The notes: generated by a model from the sequence alone, not told the origin. A stretch of 64,000 nt of DNA from Lineus longissimus (GCF_910592395.1 NC_088309.1:16370599-16434598); one strand, 5' to 3'. Counted from the stretch's first letter, positions 11,109 through 20,350 are shown. Numbers and translations: made by a program.

Positions 11109-11597
11109 TTATAGATCTAATTCAATCAATAGGCAGATAATTGTTGACCGTGCAGATGCTCTAATTTCATTGAGAAAACTAATCACATCATTTTGATTTA
11201 AAGGAACAACTACTTGCTTTGTCATTGTTATAGCGTCTCCTTCAATAAATGCTTGTTTAACCCCATTTACAATAACATGAATTTTATAGGCTCTTCTTGC
11301 ATCTGTAGTAATTCCCATGCGAATAATTTTACCAGGAGACATCATGGTATAACTTGTTGTACTAGTTTGACTGCCATCACCAAAGCTAAAATCTGCAATA
11401 TCACCATGCAGAACCCCTCTTTCATCTGCATATATTGTGATAACAGGTTTGCTTTTAAAATTTTGAATTTGAGTGTTTATTGAGTCAAATTCTAAATTAA
11501 TATTTTCAATGTTTGAATTACTCTGAATCTGAAGGTCTTGTAAGTCTTCAATGATGTCTTGGTTAGTTTCTCTAAGTCCAGTACACATGTTTGTCAT
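11109..11597 (-). CDS. Fibre-like structural protein candidate, 162 aa
   Basis: Residues 1-50 form a heptad-like helix (QDIIEDLQDLQIQSNSNIEN). Residues about 60-162 look like a beta-rich globular head (DFSFGDGSQTSTTSYTM, KIHVIVNGVKQAFIEGDA, ending STIICLLIELDL). An N-terminal coiled coil followed by a C1q/TNF-like or fibre-head-like beta domain is the usual layout of trimeric virion spikes. The start codon directly follows the upstream stop (TAA-ATG with the penton-like gene at 11598). No lesion is visible. The fold is inferred from pattern, not demonstrated. Confidence 0.55.
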   Translation of the reverse strand: MTNMCTGLRETNQDIIEDLQDLQIQSNSNIENINLEFDSINTQIQNFKSKPVITIYADERGVLHGDIADFSFGDGSQTSTTSYTMMSPGKIIRMGITTDARRAYKIHVIVNGVKQAFIEGDAITMTKQVVVPLNQNDVISFLNEIRASARSTIICLLIELDL

Positions 11598-12287
11598 TTA
11601 TTCTAACAGCAAATCAATTGAAACAGGTGTTAAAAATTCAATAGGCTCTTCATTCTGATCTTTGATTTGAAGTTCAATATAAGTATGGTCATACTGTTTG
11701 ATCTTTACTTTTTGCAGGGAGGTATATTCATGCATATCTCCATAATATTTACCTTTGGGAACAAATGTAGTAATAAGATCACTACGCTTTCCATTCACTA
11801 AATTTTTACTCATATCAACAATATTACAAGAAATTCTATACTCATGATGAGGTAAAAATTGACAAGGTTTATCACTTGTAATTTCAGAGCTTAGAAAGAC
11901 ATCATTTTCAAAAGTTATTCCTAATAATTCACCTAGTTCTTTATGGAGAACTATTGCAAATGGAGGCTCGACTTTAATTTTAATTTTACCTTCATTGGGT
12001 AAATAAGTTAATTAAAATTTATCAGAATGCCCTTTTTCACTCAGTGCTTCTTGTACTGCTTTATTGTAGGTAACTGGAGTATAAAATCCATTGGGAATAG
12101 TGATTAACTCAGGATTCATATAGCTCGCTCTATCTTTAAGCACAAATCGCAGATGGCTATTTTTTAATTCCCTTGAAATATTATAGTAAGTCATAGGGAT
12201 AATAGCCTTTTCAACTTTTACCGTTTTAAATGGTTGAATGCTCTCAGAGAGTTCACATCTTAATGTGTTGTGGAACCTAATGTTCAT
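11598..12287 (-). pseudogene. Penton/minor-capsid-like gene interrupted by an in-frame TAA
   Basis: The minus-strand frame from the ATG at 12287 stops at TAA (12012-12014) after 91 codons and continues open in the same frame to 11598, giving about 229 codons in all. The first part has IPNGFYTPVTYNKAVQEAL. The second has LHKELGELLGITFEND, LVNGKRSDLITTF and a YIELQIKDQNEEPIEF tail ending DLLLE. Short beta-strand-like blocks and position beside the fibre-like gene suggest the penton or minor capsid protein of the Polinton; the assignment is tentative. The ATG overlaps the end of the upstream gene by 11 bp. The single stop within an otherwise open frame is most simply a nonsense mutation. Confidence 0.55.
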
Positions 12288-13716
12288 TTATTTTAGAAGT
12301 AATTTTATTTGCTCTTTGTTTAATGACCCCCATATTGTTTGTCAATACTTGAACAATGACAAGAATAGTGACAGCGACAGCTATAATCAAATGCTCCGCT
12401 AAAAATCCTACTACACCAGCAGCTGCTTTCAAGAGAGTGGACACAATGGCTCCTAGAATTCCGGGGAGTGCTGCGAGAGCTTTAGAACCTAAGGAAAGTA
12501 ACCAATTTTTAAATTTTATCAGACCTTGCGTAATTTTACTAGGATGACCAGGTGTACTAGGTCCTATAGGTTTACTAGGTCTATCAGGTCTTCCAGGTGT
12601 ATCAGGTTTAACTGGCCCAGGCTTAGAAGGTGCACTTGGTTTTACTAAAGAGCCTATACCATACACGAAACTTGAACCAATGGCAGACAACGCTAAAATA
12701 ACCGCACTAACAATGGTGGCAAGTTTAAAGCCCTTCAATTTGAATAAGGCGCTAAGTCTGTCTCCTAAGGATTCTCTTGAATCATTGACTGTATCTCGTA
12801 AATTCATAGCTAATCGTTTAAAAGCTCCATTGCTTCTTTCAATCAAATTAGCCTTTTCATTTGCTTCTGCTTCATCAGCCAACTTTATATTTTGTTCTTC
12901 ATGCTCAATTAAAGGCTCCATTTCAATATCGTCACTTTGTCTCAATGTGTTTATTTTATCTTTTATTCTGTCACGTGCTTGACTATATCTTTCTTTAATA
13001 TCTTTATACTGTCGTCTGATGTAGTCAATGACCTCATTTAATTTAGAATTCTTTGTTTTCATGGGTTCGTTTGAATTCAAAGTGGCATCTTGGAGGTTGT
13101 CTACATCATTAGGGTCATCATCAACAAACTTTGTTTCACCTGTATCAATATTGGTGTCTTGTACAAGGTTGGTGCCTTCATTTGTGTCAACGACATTAGC
13201 GTCCACAGGATATTGTGTACTAGAACTTGCTCCTTCTGCCGGAAACAAATATCTGCCTGTTGTTCCCCTTCCTTTTTCAAGTATTGGAGTTTTTCCTACA
13301 TCAGGTTGAGTAAAGAATTTACGAAAGCGAGGGCTTCTATCCGAAATTGTTTTTAAACTTTTGAGGGTTCCATCACGAGTCTCAAGTTCTACTATTCCGC
13401 CTTGTGAACCTACAATAATCCAACGCCCCTCACGTTTAGACACTGCTGCCCTTAGAAGCCCTCGCTCACCAGTTATTTTCTCTCCATATTTTATTTCCAT
13501 CCGGTCAATAAGTTTATTTTTATCCCTGGTCAATGCTGCTTCTGCTTGTTCTTGTTGGTTAATTTTTTCTTGTCCTTGCTCTTCTCTATCTTCTAAGTCT
13601 TCTAAGCCTTCTCTAAGCTCTTCATTATTCTCTCCTCGTTGATCTAAGACATATTGCATGTCTTCATTTTTACCCTCTCCATCTGCTAAATCAACATCTT
13701 CGACGTAGTCAGCCAT
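12277..13716 (-). CDS. Unknown 479-aa Polinton protein with coiled coil, Pro/Gly tract and membrane segments
   Basis: The start ATG follows directly on the upstream gene's TAA (13717). Residues 1-80 are strongly acidic and helical (EELREGLEDLEDREEQGQEK). The middle is hydrophilic, with a Lys/Glu helix around 225-270. Residues about 340-367 are hydrophobic (LATIVSAVILALSAIGSSFV). A PSKPGPVKPDTPGRP-type Pro/Gly tract follows, then a long hydrophobic stretch (about 412-460, including HLIIAVAVTILVIVQVLT) and a basic tail. This looks like a large virion membrane or internal protein. I do not recognise a family. No internal lesion is visible. Confidence 0.7.
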   Translation of the reverse strand: MADYVEDVDLADGEGKNEDMQYVLDQRGENNEELREGLEDLEDREEQGQEKINQQEQAEAALTRDKNKLIDRMEIKYGEKITGERGLLRAAVSKREGRWIIVGSQGGIVELETRDGTLKSLKTISDRSPRFRKFFTQPDVGKTPILEKGRGTTGRYLFPAEGASSSTQYPVDANVVDTNEGTNLVQDTNIDTGETKFVDDDPNDVDNLQDATLNSNEPMKTKNSKLNEVIDYIRRQYKDIKERYSQARDRIKDKINTLRQSDDIEMEPLIEHEEQNIKLADEAEANEKANLIERSNGAFKRLAMNLRDTVNDSRESLGDRLSALFKLKGFKLATIVSAVILALSAIGSSFVYGIGSLVKPSAPSKPGPVKPDTPGRPDRPSKPIGPSTPGHPSKITQGLIKFKNWLLSLGSKALAALPGILGAIVSTLLKAAAGVVGFLAEHLIIAVAVTILVIVQVLTNNMGVIKQRANKITSKINEH

Positions 13717-14118
13717 TTATTTTGAAAGAAATTTTGATAACACCGCAGATCCTACGACACTGCCTGCAATGTACATTTGTTCATACTTTTTCTGGGATTC
13801 ACTAGGTGTATAAAAATGGTTTAAAGTTGGTTCAGGATGGATGCTGTCATACTGTCGAATAGAGTCTTTCATGTCTAACATGTCTGATTGTGCCTGATGT
13901 TTTTTCTGACGTTGTTCTGCAAGGAAGTCAAGATGTTTAATTCTATTCTGTGACCACGTCGCAGATTGTTTTTGTAATTTTTCTAATGCTAGGTCATGGC
14001 GCTTACGTTCAACTGCTGCATTCTGTTTATCAAATGCGTGAAAGAGAGCAGAACCTCCTACGAAAGCAGTCGCATTAGCTACTGCTCCAAAAATCGTCGA
14101 AAGTATCATTCCGGCCAT
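13717..14118 (-). CDS. Unknown 133-aa Polinton protein, TM plus coiled coil
   Basis: Start context TATAATAAATGG. An N-terminal hydrophobic segment (residues 2-27, ILSTIFGAVANATAFVGGSA) is followed by a charged helix (AFDKQNAAVERKRHDLALEK), a linker with a Pro-rich patch, and a second hydrophobic C-terminal segment (YIAGSVVGSAVLSKFL). Its stop is immediately followed by the start of the next gene. I have a weak memory of similar small proteins in invertebrate Mavericks, but no function is known to me. Confidence 0.7.
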   Translation of the reverse strand: MAGMILSTIFGAVANATAFVGGSALFHAFDKQNAAVERKRHDLALEKLQKQSATWSQNRIKHLDFLAEQRQKKHQAQSDMLDMKDSIRQYDSIHPEPTLNHFYTPSESQKKYEQMYIAGSVVGSAVLSKFLSK

Positions 14119-14138
14119 TTATTATAGAAGAAATTCAG

Positions 14139-14375
14139 TTAATTAGTGATGTTCTTTGGTAATCCTTGCTTTTCCAGATATCCTTTCGTAATAATAGCAA
14201 GTGACACTGCACCAGTGAGCTTAACAGCTTCCATTAGGTCAGGTTTACTAGGATCTCCAATGTTTGACTTTAATAGCTTTTTAGCAGCCATTCCATAGCC
14301 AACAACAAGTGCTGCTAAAACTGCAGAGTGGTAAATTGTGTTTCCAATATTTTTCGTATCGATCACTCTGCCCAT
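14139..14375 (-). CDS. Small two-TM protein of the Polinton, 78 aa
   Basis: Start context ATATAAATAAATGG. Hydrophobic segments lie at about residues 15-33 (HSAVLAALVVGYGMAAKKLL) and 50-63 (VKLTGAVSLAIITKGYLEKQ), flanking a KSNIGDPSKPDLMEA linker. It sits 20 bp upstream of the neighbouring membrane-protein gene in the same minus-strand cluster. It is probably a virion membrane component; the function is unknown. Confidence 0.65.
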   Translation of the reverse strand: MGRVIDTKNIGNTIYHSAVLAALVVGYGMAAKKLLKSNIGDPSKPDLMEAVKLTGAVSLAIITKGYLEKQGLPKNITN

Positions 14376-14399
14376 TTATTTATATGAAAAAAAAAATTA

Positions 14400-14708
14400 T
14401 TAAATTTCTAGCTTTGTATTACCACATTGAGCGTCTACATTAGTCTTTGCGTTACTCGATGAGTTTCTAGTACTCACCACGCTCGCTTCGCTCGCTGCCC
14501 GTGAGTGTGAGCTGTAATACCACACAAAAGCAGCTACACCAATACCTCCTGCTACAATTAAAGGATAGTAGTTCATAGCTTGTACGGCGTCTTGTTGTAC
14601 AGGCTTCTTCTTTCCTTTATTCAACTGACCTAATTTCTTACCCCATTCAACTCTCTTAGGGTTCTTTGGCTTTTCTTCAGTTGTTGTAATCTCTTTAGTG
14701 TCCGTCAT
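14400..14708 (-). CDS. Basic single-TM protein of the Polinton, 102 aa
   Basis: The N-terminus is basic (KNPKRVEWGKKLGQLNKGKK), followed by one membrane segment (residues about 47-66, YYPLIVAGGIGVAAFVWYYS) and a Ser-rich tail. The tail codons include the dispersed 17-bp palindrome read as AASEAS (14480-14497). The KNP.RV..GKKL..LN pattern resembles small basic proteins I associate with Maverick elements. The start is AATAAAATG, a variant of the TAAATG context. It is the first minus-strand gene left of the divergent intergenic region at 14709-14885. Confidence 0.65.
   Translation of the reverse strand: MTDTKEITTTEEKPKNPKRVEWGKKLGQLNKGKKKPVQQDAVQAMNYYPLIVAGGIGVAAFVWYYSSHSRAASEASVVSTRNSSSNAKTNVDAQCGNTKLEI
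14480..14497. repeat. Dispersed palindromic motif, copy in 102-aa gene
   Basis: CGCTCGCTTCGCTCGCTG, one of six exact or near-exact copies in the element (others at 10089, 15566, 21580, 22754, 28516). Here it lies in frame and encodes ASEAS. Confidence 0.9.
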
Positions 14709-14885
14709 TTTATTTATATGAAAAAATATTAACGACTACTAGCGACTATTAAAGTCATTATTAAAGTGACTATTAGCGACTATTAAAGTCATTATTAAAG
14801 TGACTATTAGCGACTATTAAAGTCATTATTAAAGTGACTATTAGCTTCAATATCATGGTCACTTATATTTAATTATTCTTCTACT
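14709..14885. promoter_or_regulatory. Divergent intergenic region with 34-bp tandem repeats
   Basis: It separates the minus-strand gene starting at 14708 from the plus-strand gene starting at 14886. It contains three full copies and a partial copy of a 34-bp unit built from GCGACTATTAAAGTC and ATTATTAAAGTGACT. It is the only sizeable repeat-bearing gap between divergent genes in the element, so it is a candidate bidirectional promoter, enhancer or replication site. Confidence 0.6.
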
Positions 14886-15525
14886 ATGAATAAAATGAGA
14901 CCAGATATTAATTTTGACACATTTGATGAAATTTATGATAAAGTTGTTGAAGCACTGGCAGAAAATCCAATAGAACTTTTATTGTATCAATATGAAATTT
15001 CAGACGCTACACATCTTAAAGAACAGCTCGAAATAGCAAAAAAATATGTGATCTTGTATTGCAAACATTGGATTTGTCAAGATTGTTATTCAACTGATCA
15101 TGCTATACTAGATCATGAAGTAGTTTGCTATGATTGTGGAACGGTAGACAATGCTTATGATCCACTCAATCATACGCTGGATTTATGGTCAAATGCAATT
15201 CAAAAAAGCCCTATTCAGGGGTTAAACTATGGTATGGAAAGAACACACGTGATTGTGCCATCTAAATTGTCAAAATTTAAAGCCCAATATAAAGACGAGC
15301 TATTGTTCAAAACAATGGACTATAATAATGATTGAAAAAGATTTTAAAACACTCGAAGCATTGTTTGATGAGAAGAAAGATGAAATAAATAGGAAGAACT
15401 TCTTCACTAATAAATTTATACTGCAAAAATTACTTGAACACTACTTCTTGATTGAACAACCAAAAAAATTAACTCCATCATTAAAAAAGGTGTATGCTGA
15501 ATTTAAACAGTTAAACTGGCCTTAA
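14886..15525 (+). pseudogene. Zinc-ribbon protein, possibly VLTF3-like late transcription factor, frame-broken
   Basis: The first frame (149 aa, stop 15333-15335) has a zinc ribbon with C64, C67, C81 and C84 (ICQDC, VCYDCG), typical of TFIIB/VLTF3-type factors. A second frame overlaps it from 15327 and runs to 15525, ending with RKNFFTNKFILQKLLEHYFL and LTPSLKKVYAEFKQLNW. That order (zinc ribbon, then an N-F/Y-x-hydrophobic-x-K helix and an L-[ST]-P motif near the end) recalls VLTF3-like proteins of large DNA viruses. The two frames are either a frameshifted single gene or overlapping cistrons (ATG inside AATGATTGA). The VLTF3 label is a tentative inference. The start here lacks the TAAATG context seen at most other genes. 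Confidence 0.45.
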
Positions 15526-15556
15526 TTTTATAGGTTGTGTTAGACCTTATAAAATT
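15524..15556. terminator. Palindrome over convergent stop codons (middle)
   Basis: AATTTTATAGG (15524-15534) pairs with CCTTATAAAATT (15545-15556) with one bulged base and a 10-nt loop. The left arm overlaps the stop of the plus-strand zinc-ribbon gene, and the right arm overlaps the stop of the minus-strand gene at 15555. Confidence 0.65.
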
Positions 15557-15999
15557 ATTGACACTCGCTCGCTTCGCTCGCTGCTACACTTCTCGTTGGT
15601 GCAGGTGCTTCCAATGCAGTTTCTGCAGTATTTGCTACAATTGTACCTGCAGCTAAAAGTGTTGGATTCATATATTGACCCAGTTGTTTCTTTATTTCAT
15701 TGTTGACTATAACATTGTCATTTAATTTGGCATGTAGTTTTTTCTGGTCTAAATTTGGGAACATATCCAAATAGTAAATTAGATACTAAATCGTCAGCAA
15801 TCTGTGTATTATAGCGTGCTTGATATTCATTGAACATTTTTTCAAGGTTTTTCCCACTTGCCTTTTTGATAGTCGCTTCACTCGCTTTCATTACTAATTT
15901 AGTTAAAAGTCCGCTTTGGTAATGTGCTAAAAGTTCTGAACGCATCTCCGTTACAGAATCACATGAGTTGTCTACACACACGTCTACGCTTGTCTCCAT
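15555..15999 (-). pseudogene. Unknown Polinton gene in two overlapping frames
   Basis: The minus-strand frame from 15999 (93 aa, start context ATATAAATGG) is helical, with LLAHYQSGLLTKLVMKASEA, and ends at 15718. A second frame (15770-15555) continues with KKLHAKLNDNVIVNNEIKKQ and a tail carrying the 17-bp palindrome (VAASEASE). The two probably form one gene broken near the A-run at about 15740, where frame 1 ends in PKFRPEK. The shift direction does not match a canonical -1 slippery site, so mutation is more likely than programmed frameshifting. The family is not recognised. Confidence 0.45.
15566..15583. repeat. Dispersed palindromic motif, copy in 15.6-kb gene
   Basis: CGCTCGCTTCGCTCGCTG, followed by CTACACTT. 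A truncated relative, CGCTCGCTGCTACACT, lies at 16779-16794. Confidence 0.85.
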
Positions 16000-16016
16000 T
16001 TATATATTACAAAATT

Positions 16017-16631
16017 TTACGAACACAGCGAGTACTCAAATGGAATCTTTCTGCGCAGTAAAAGTCGCTTACCTGCATCAATTTGCGCAAGCACTCTATC
16101 CTTTTCGCTATTGGGAATACAGCGATTTTCTTTAAACACTTGGTCCAGAGAACATTGATCATTCAACGTATGTATGACCATATGTTTACAATTTTCACGA
16201 AAGTCTTTTACGACTGCATCATATTTTTGAGTTAAAAGCCATACAGAAATGCCAAAGTGTCGTCCAGAGAAAGCTAGTTCAGTCAATTTAGTGCATTTAT
16301 TCTTTGCTTCCCACAAATTAGCACAATCATCAATGATAAATAGTGATTGATGATCTTGACTTTTTAAAACATTAACAGCATCTTCTAAGCATGCATTTAA
16401 ATCGCTTAACACTAACTTAGATGGGTAAATGTGTATATTTTTATCTTGTGTAATCCATGTTCTATCTTGATAAGTTTTGTTCATGTCAATCGTAGGACAA
16501 AATATCACGATGTCATCGAATTTCTTTTGAAATTCTTGTTCTAGTAAGTCAAGTATAAAATATGACTTGCCACAATCAGTCATTCCTACAACTAACATGT
16601 TGAAAGGTACATCACAATAAAATTCACTCAT
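16017..16631 (-). CDS. A32/FtsK-like DNA packaging ATPase, 204 aa
   Basis: Walker A is GMTDCGKSY (residues about 16-24), Walker B is SLFIIDDCA (about 94-102), and a downstream LLTQKYDAVVKDFRENCKHM segment matches the sensor region of packaging ATPases of Polintons, virophages and NCLDV. These enzymes pump genome DNA into the capsid. The length is usual for the family. The start ATG lies in AATAAATGA. It sits between the capsid candidate (16806-18003) and the 15.6-kb gene, a typical capsid-module neighbourhood. No lesion is visible; this is one of the best preserved genes in the element. Confidence 0.85.
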   Translation of the reverse strand: MSEFYCDVPFNMLVVGMTDCGKSYFILDLLEQEFQKKFDDIVIFCPTIDMNKTYQDRTWITQDKNIHIYPSKLVLSDLNACLEDAVNVLKSQDHQSLFIIDDCANLWEAKNKCTKLTELAFSGRHFGISVWLLTQKYDAVVKDFRENCKHMVIHTLNDQCSLDQVFKENRCIPNSEKDRVLAQIDAGKRLLLRRKIPFEYSLCS

Positions 16632-16633
16632 TT

Positions 16634-16809
16634 ATTTTAACAACAAGCGCATACTTTTCGAACATTTTGAAGAAGGAACTGACTACAAAGAAATTACCTT
16701 TGAAGAAGCACAAACTCGTTCTCCAAATTTGGAGAACGAGGAAAGAAAGTCAGCATATGCGAAATATTTTTGTGTCAACGCTCGCTGCTACACTGGTAAG
16801 TGCGGTTAG
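16634..16809 (+). pseudogene. Orphan coding-like fragment, plus strand
   Basis: An open frame without ATG runs from the ATPase start to a TAG at 16807: KRILFEHFEEGTDYKEITFE, then EAQTRSPNLENEERKSAYAK and a Cys-rich end (CVNARCYTGKCG). The composition looks like real coding sequence, and it fills a gap that has no minus-strand gene. It may be the 3' remnant of a lost gene whose front was deleted. The family is not recognised. Confidence 0.3.
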
Positions 16810-18003
16810 TGTACAATGCCCTTCACTTTCTTATTCTCAAGTCCTACTAGTCCATCTGCTACAATATAGACTAGCATATCATATTCTGTTTCAGTACTTC
16901 TGGTAAGTTCAAGTTGTAAACCATGTTTGATATTGCTCATGGCTGTTCCTGATCCATGCACTGTGTTATCTTCTGTACTTCTCAGATCAATCCACAGTGC
17001 ATATTTATGTTTGTCGTAGAATTTTTCGACATCCATCATACAGTCTTCAGTGTGCTTAAGATCTTCTGACATATAAAGTTGTTTGACTTCATCAAATTGA
17101 TTATAGGCTTTCAATCCTGACTTGAATATACAGTGAGAAATTCCTTCTGAAGTAATGCTCACATTAGTGATGTCTGGATTTTGAAAACTTGTATTTTCTG
17201 CATCATACTCACTGAAATTTTTCTGGAAAAATATTAGGATGCCCTTTGTAGAAGCGCGATTGACATCTACATTGATATTCATTCGCTTATTCTTTCCAAT
17301 TGACTCTGTTCTCAAAAGATGCACATCTTCATACATCCATCTCATCTGAGAGTTATACACAGATTCAATGGTTTCAGCCAGGACATCAGAGGTGATTGTT
17401 TCATATTCAAGCTGAATATCCGTCACAGCATATGTCTTTGAGGATGCTGTTCCAGCGACAACATACTTTGCGTCGTTGAATTTGATATTATACTCAATGG
17501 ACTCCAAAATAGCTGCTGGGTAAAAGGGTGCATGTGTATCAAATAGTTCTGATTCAATAGGAATGCAGTAACGATCCTCAAAAGCTGTTTTAATGCCATC
17601 TTTTCGCTGATCCTTCACAATCCCTTGTTGTACTCGATTCTTTCGCTGTTTCTCAGTGAGCCAAAAGTCCTTGAAGGTGTTGTAGATGAAGGCTTTATTC
17701 ACCTCACTCATGTGTTGACCTCCCAAGCTTGTGGTGATTCTTTCTACAATATTTCGACCTACATTAGCCACAAATGTAGCAGGTGTAGCATTGGCTGCAT
17801 TGCTTGCTTTTGATGAGGTAGAAAGTTTAAACGTGAGCTTCATGCTTTCAGGGACAATCACTTGTCCTTTCTCAAGCTTCGGAATCTTCACATAAAGTGT
17901 TTCCCCCGGATTCACAGAATTAGGATTATGTGTAATGACCTCAACATTTCTTTTGGCTTTTAAGCCTCTCGATTCTTTAGTATTAACCGTAGGACATGTC
18001 CAT
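16806..18003 (-). pseudogene. Major capsid protein candidate (double jelly-roll), 5' frame break
   Basis: The open frame of about 400 codons has features of Polinton major capsid proteins: LGGQHMSEVNKAFIYNTF, PFYPAAILESIEYNIKF, VTDIQLEYETITSDVLAETI, YALWIDLRSTEDNTVHGSG and a late VYIVADGLVGLENK. The position next to the packaging ATPase supports this. The expected start (ATG at 18003-18001, TAATAAATGG context) enters another frame that stops after six codons, while the long frame upstream of the GTG at 17915 stays open but has no ATG. A 1-base indel near 17995 would explain this. Length is shorter than many Polinton capsids. The call rests on pattern and context. Confidence 0.65.
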
Positions 18004-18031
18004 TTATTATAGAAAAAAATAATTAAAATAA
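18004..18031. promoter_or_regulatory. 28-bp divergent promoter gap
   Basis: Only 28 AT-rich bases lie between the minus-strand ATG (18003) and the plus-strand ATG (18032), and both starts read AATAAATG. There is no room for a conventional promoter and leader on either side. This suggests an initiator-type signal at the start codon or transcription from within neighbouring genes. Confidence 0.5.
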
Positions 18032-20350
18032 ATGAGTAATTTATTTACTAACTTTGGTTCAAATGATTGTCAAGATGTCAAAGATATGAGTGAATTAAAT
18101 GGTCAAATTCAAGACATTCAAGACAAGGTTTAAGAAGACATTCTCAAGGTTAAAGATAGATTTAATTTGTGGGATTATGAGATTGACAAAGTACTACTAA
18201 ATATTAAAGAACGCATGAAATTAATAGACAGAGTTAACAAACTGAGAGTTAAGTCATTATTAGACCATATCCACAACTCCGTGGATATGGTCTATTGTTT
18301 TTACTGAGCCGATCGCCAGGACCCGAGGGATGTGGTTTTCGACACGTATCTCGGAAACTGCCGCACGGAACGACCTGAAATTTGGTTAGGTTACGTTTCA
18401 TAACCTGCTAACGAACAACGTGTACTTTATTTTTGCAGCCGTTGCTTACTTTTTTAGTTTTCGGGTGATTTTTGATGAAAATCGCCGGTTCTGAACCGTT
18501 CCGGTAATAGCACTGCCTCCCGCGTTTTTACCGATTAGGCAAGTTGCTCAACGTTGATCTGTCCCGACCTGAACAGGTGGGAGGATACCCGCTACATGGA
18601 AGAGCCAACAGACATTTCGTCTACGCATTCTAGACTGGGTGAGTGTGAATTTTTCGTGATTGTAATCGCCCTCAAATTTGTGTTGAAACACTGCATCAGA
18701 CAAAATTAACTCATCAGAGGTCAAGAAAAGGATCTTAAGAATATATATTCGCTGTTAGTTTGGGTGATTATAGGGAGCACGTCCATCTTTTGAGGCAAAC
18801 TTGTCATCCAAAAGTTTCCAGATCCCCGCAATGGCGGATATACATTCATCAAAAAAATTACGAATTCGGGCAAGTTTCATCAAACTGTGCGCCTTAAACA
18901 CCTAAGAATGTCTCAAAATCACCCAGACTCTACACATGAGATATACCTTCACTGAAAATAATTGCTGAAACCTCGCTTAACGTGTCGCGAGTGCTGAAAG
19001 CAACAGTTTTGGAGATCGTTTTTCTGTACATCCTACTCACTCCTGTAGAAATGTACAGTAAAGCACGTATACACGTGCAGTGTAAATGGACACACGAATG
19101 TATACACACCTTCTGAAAATATTGTCAGCAAAGGTGATAAGTGTTTGTTCTGAATTATGACAATGAAATTCATAGACTATTAGCAGGTAACAGTGTCTGT
19201 TGGTCTGAATAATGAATGATAAAACTTCTGGTGAAGTTAAAATATTTCCTCGCTCTGCTTTACAGCCTGACGGGGATGATCAGCATCTGTTCTGTTCTGC
19301 GACCGCATCAGTCACAGATATAGGAGCCTTGACCACGAGGAGCTGATGAGGCAAAGTCGTATAACTGTCTTAACCTTGACATCGGTGCAGTGCTGAATTT
19401 GCCGTCCGAAGACAAACCAGTATAATATTCCAGCCGTATTTCGTTCTTTTTCACTGTAATACTTTTACTTCAAAAAGACTGAATAAATAAACCTACTGTG
19501 GCAGTTAGTTTAAAAAGATATTATTGCATGTTACGTTTTTACTCTTAGTGCTGATCGGTCATACCCCTTGGGCCTGGCCGTAACCTTGCCTACTGGTTGT
19601 CTCGATGCCGTATGCTATGACCATGTATATATCAACTGGACTGGTTTGTTGCACCATACCAAAGAAATTAATTGAAAGATCAAGACTATTCCTTCACAAT
19701 CTACACTAAAAAAGGATTGTTGCAACTAGTTACCCCTATGTTATAATCATGCACAAACTGGCCTGACTCGTCACAACCTACACTTCAAAGGAATTCAACT
19801 GTTCAACTCTCATTTATTGGTCGTCCCAACATTGGGAGCTTTCATCCCCACCAGCCATATCAGATGGCCAACTGGTTTCCCTCACTCGACGAGAAAACTC
19901 GTCAAAAGATACGAAAGATGTTGAGATTCAGATTACATTTGCTTGTTGTCTGCTGGATTCTGACCATCCATATGCTGAGTTGTTGCAGTCCCAGAACCAT
20001 CGCTATTTCTAGTATTTATGATGCACCTACTGTCACAACCTAATTCAGCTGGTTATTCAGGGTTATTTGCCTCTGATTTATCTGGTTATATCCTGGTGCA
20101 AACCTAATTTCTCAACATGACAAAATACTTTCACCAGGGATATGGTCTGCAATTTGCTGTTAGGCGAATTGCCCAATACTAGTTTGCAATTATTCTGGGG
20201 TTTTTTAAAGAACATAATTTCCCTATTACACAATCAATGCTTATTGAGTTTAGACATTATAATACTGGTGATTTACCATCGCCGCAATGGTTGACTGAGG
20301 CAGAAAATATATTAATCGATGTTATTGCAAAATTAGGAGTAACTTTATAG
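18032..20350 (+). pseudogene. Unknown Polinton gene split by a 1.9-kb insertion
   Basis: The 5' part starts at ATG 18032, reads MSNLFTNFGSNDCQDVKDMS, meets a TAA at 18131-18133 and stays open in frame through a charged helix (KVLLNIKERMKLIDRVNKLR) to about 18261. The 3' part is at 20195-20350: FKEHNFPITQSMLIEFRHYN, then LPSPQWLTEAENILIDVIAK, ending at TAG 20348. The intervening 18262-20188 has different composition and no coding signal. The frames of the two parts differ by one base next to a T-run. I do not recognise the protein. Confidence 0.5.
18262..20188. mobile_element. Unclassified 1.9-kb insertion in the Polinton
   Basis: ATTATT occurs at 18256-18261 and again at 20189-20194, bracketing the segment as a possible 6-bp target duplication. 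The left end begins with a 13-bp perfect hairpin (AGACCATATCCAC, 6-nt loop, complement). The right end has no matching inverted terminus. The body is more GC-balanced than the Polinton, has no open frame of note, and contains short internal similarities (CACAACCTACACT, CACAATCTACACT). It could be a non-autonomous transposon or a captured host segment. Confidence 0.5.

Noticed and set aside
15718-15770. Programmed -1 frameshift at the A-run between the two overlapping frames
   Set aside because: The continuation requires a +1 shift and the heptamer is not canonical in frame, so an indel is the simpler explanation.
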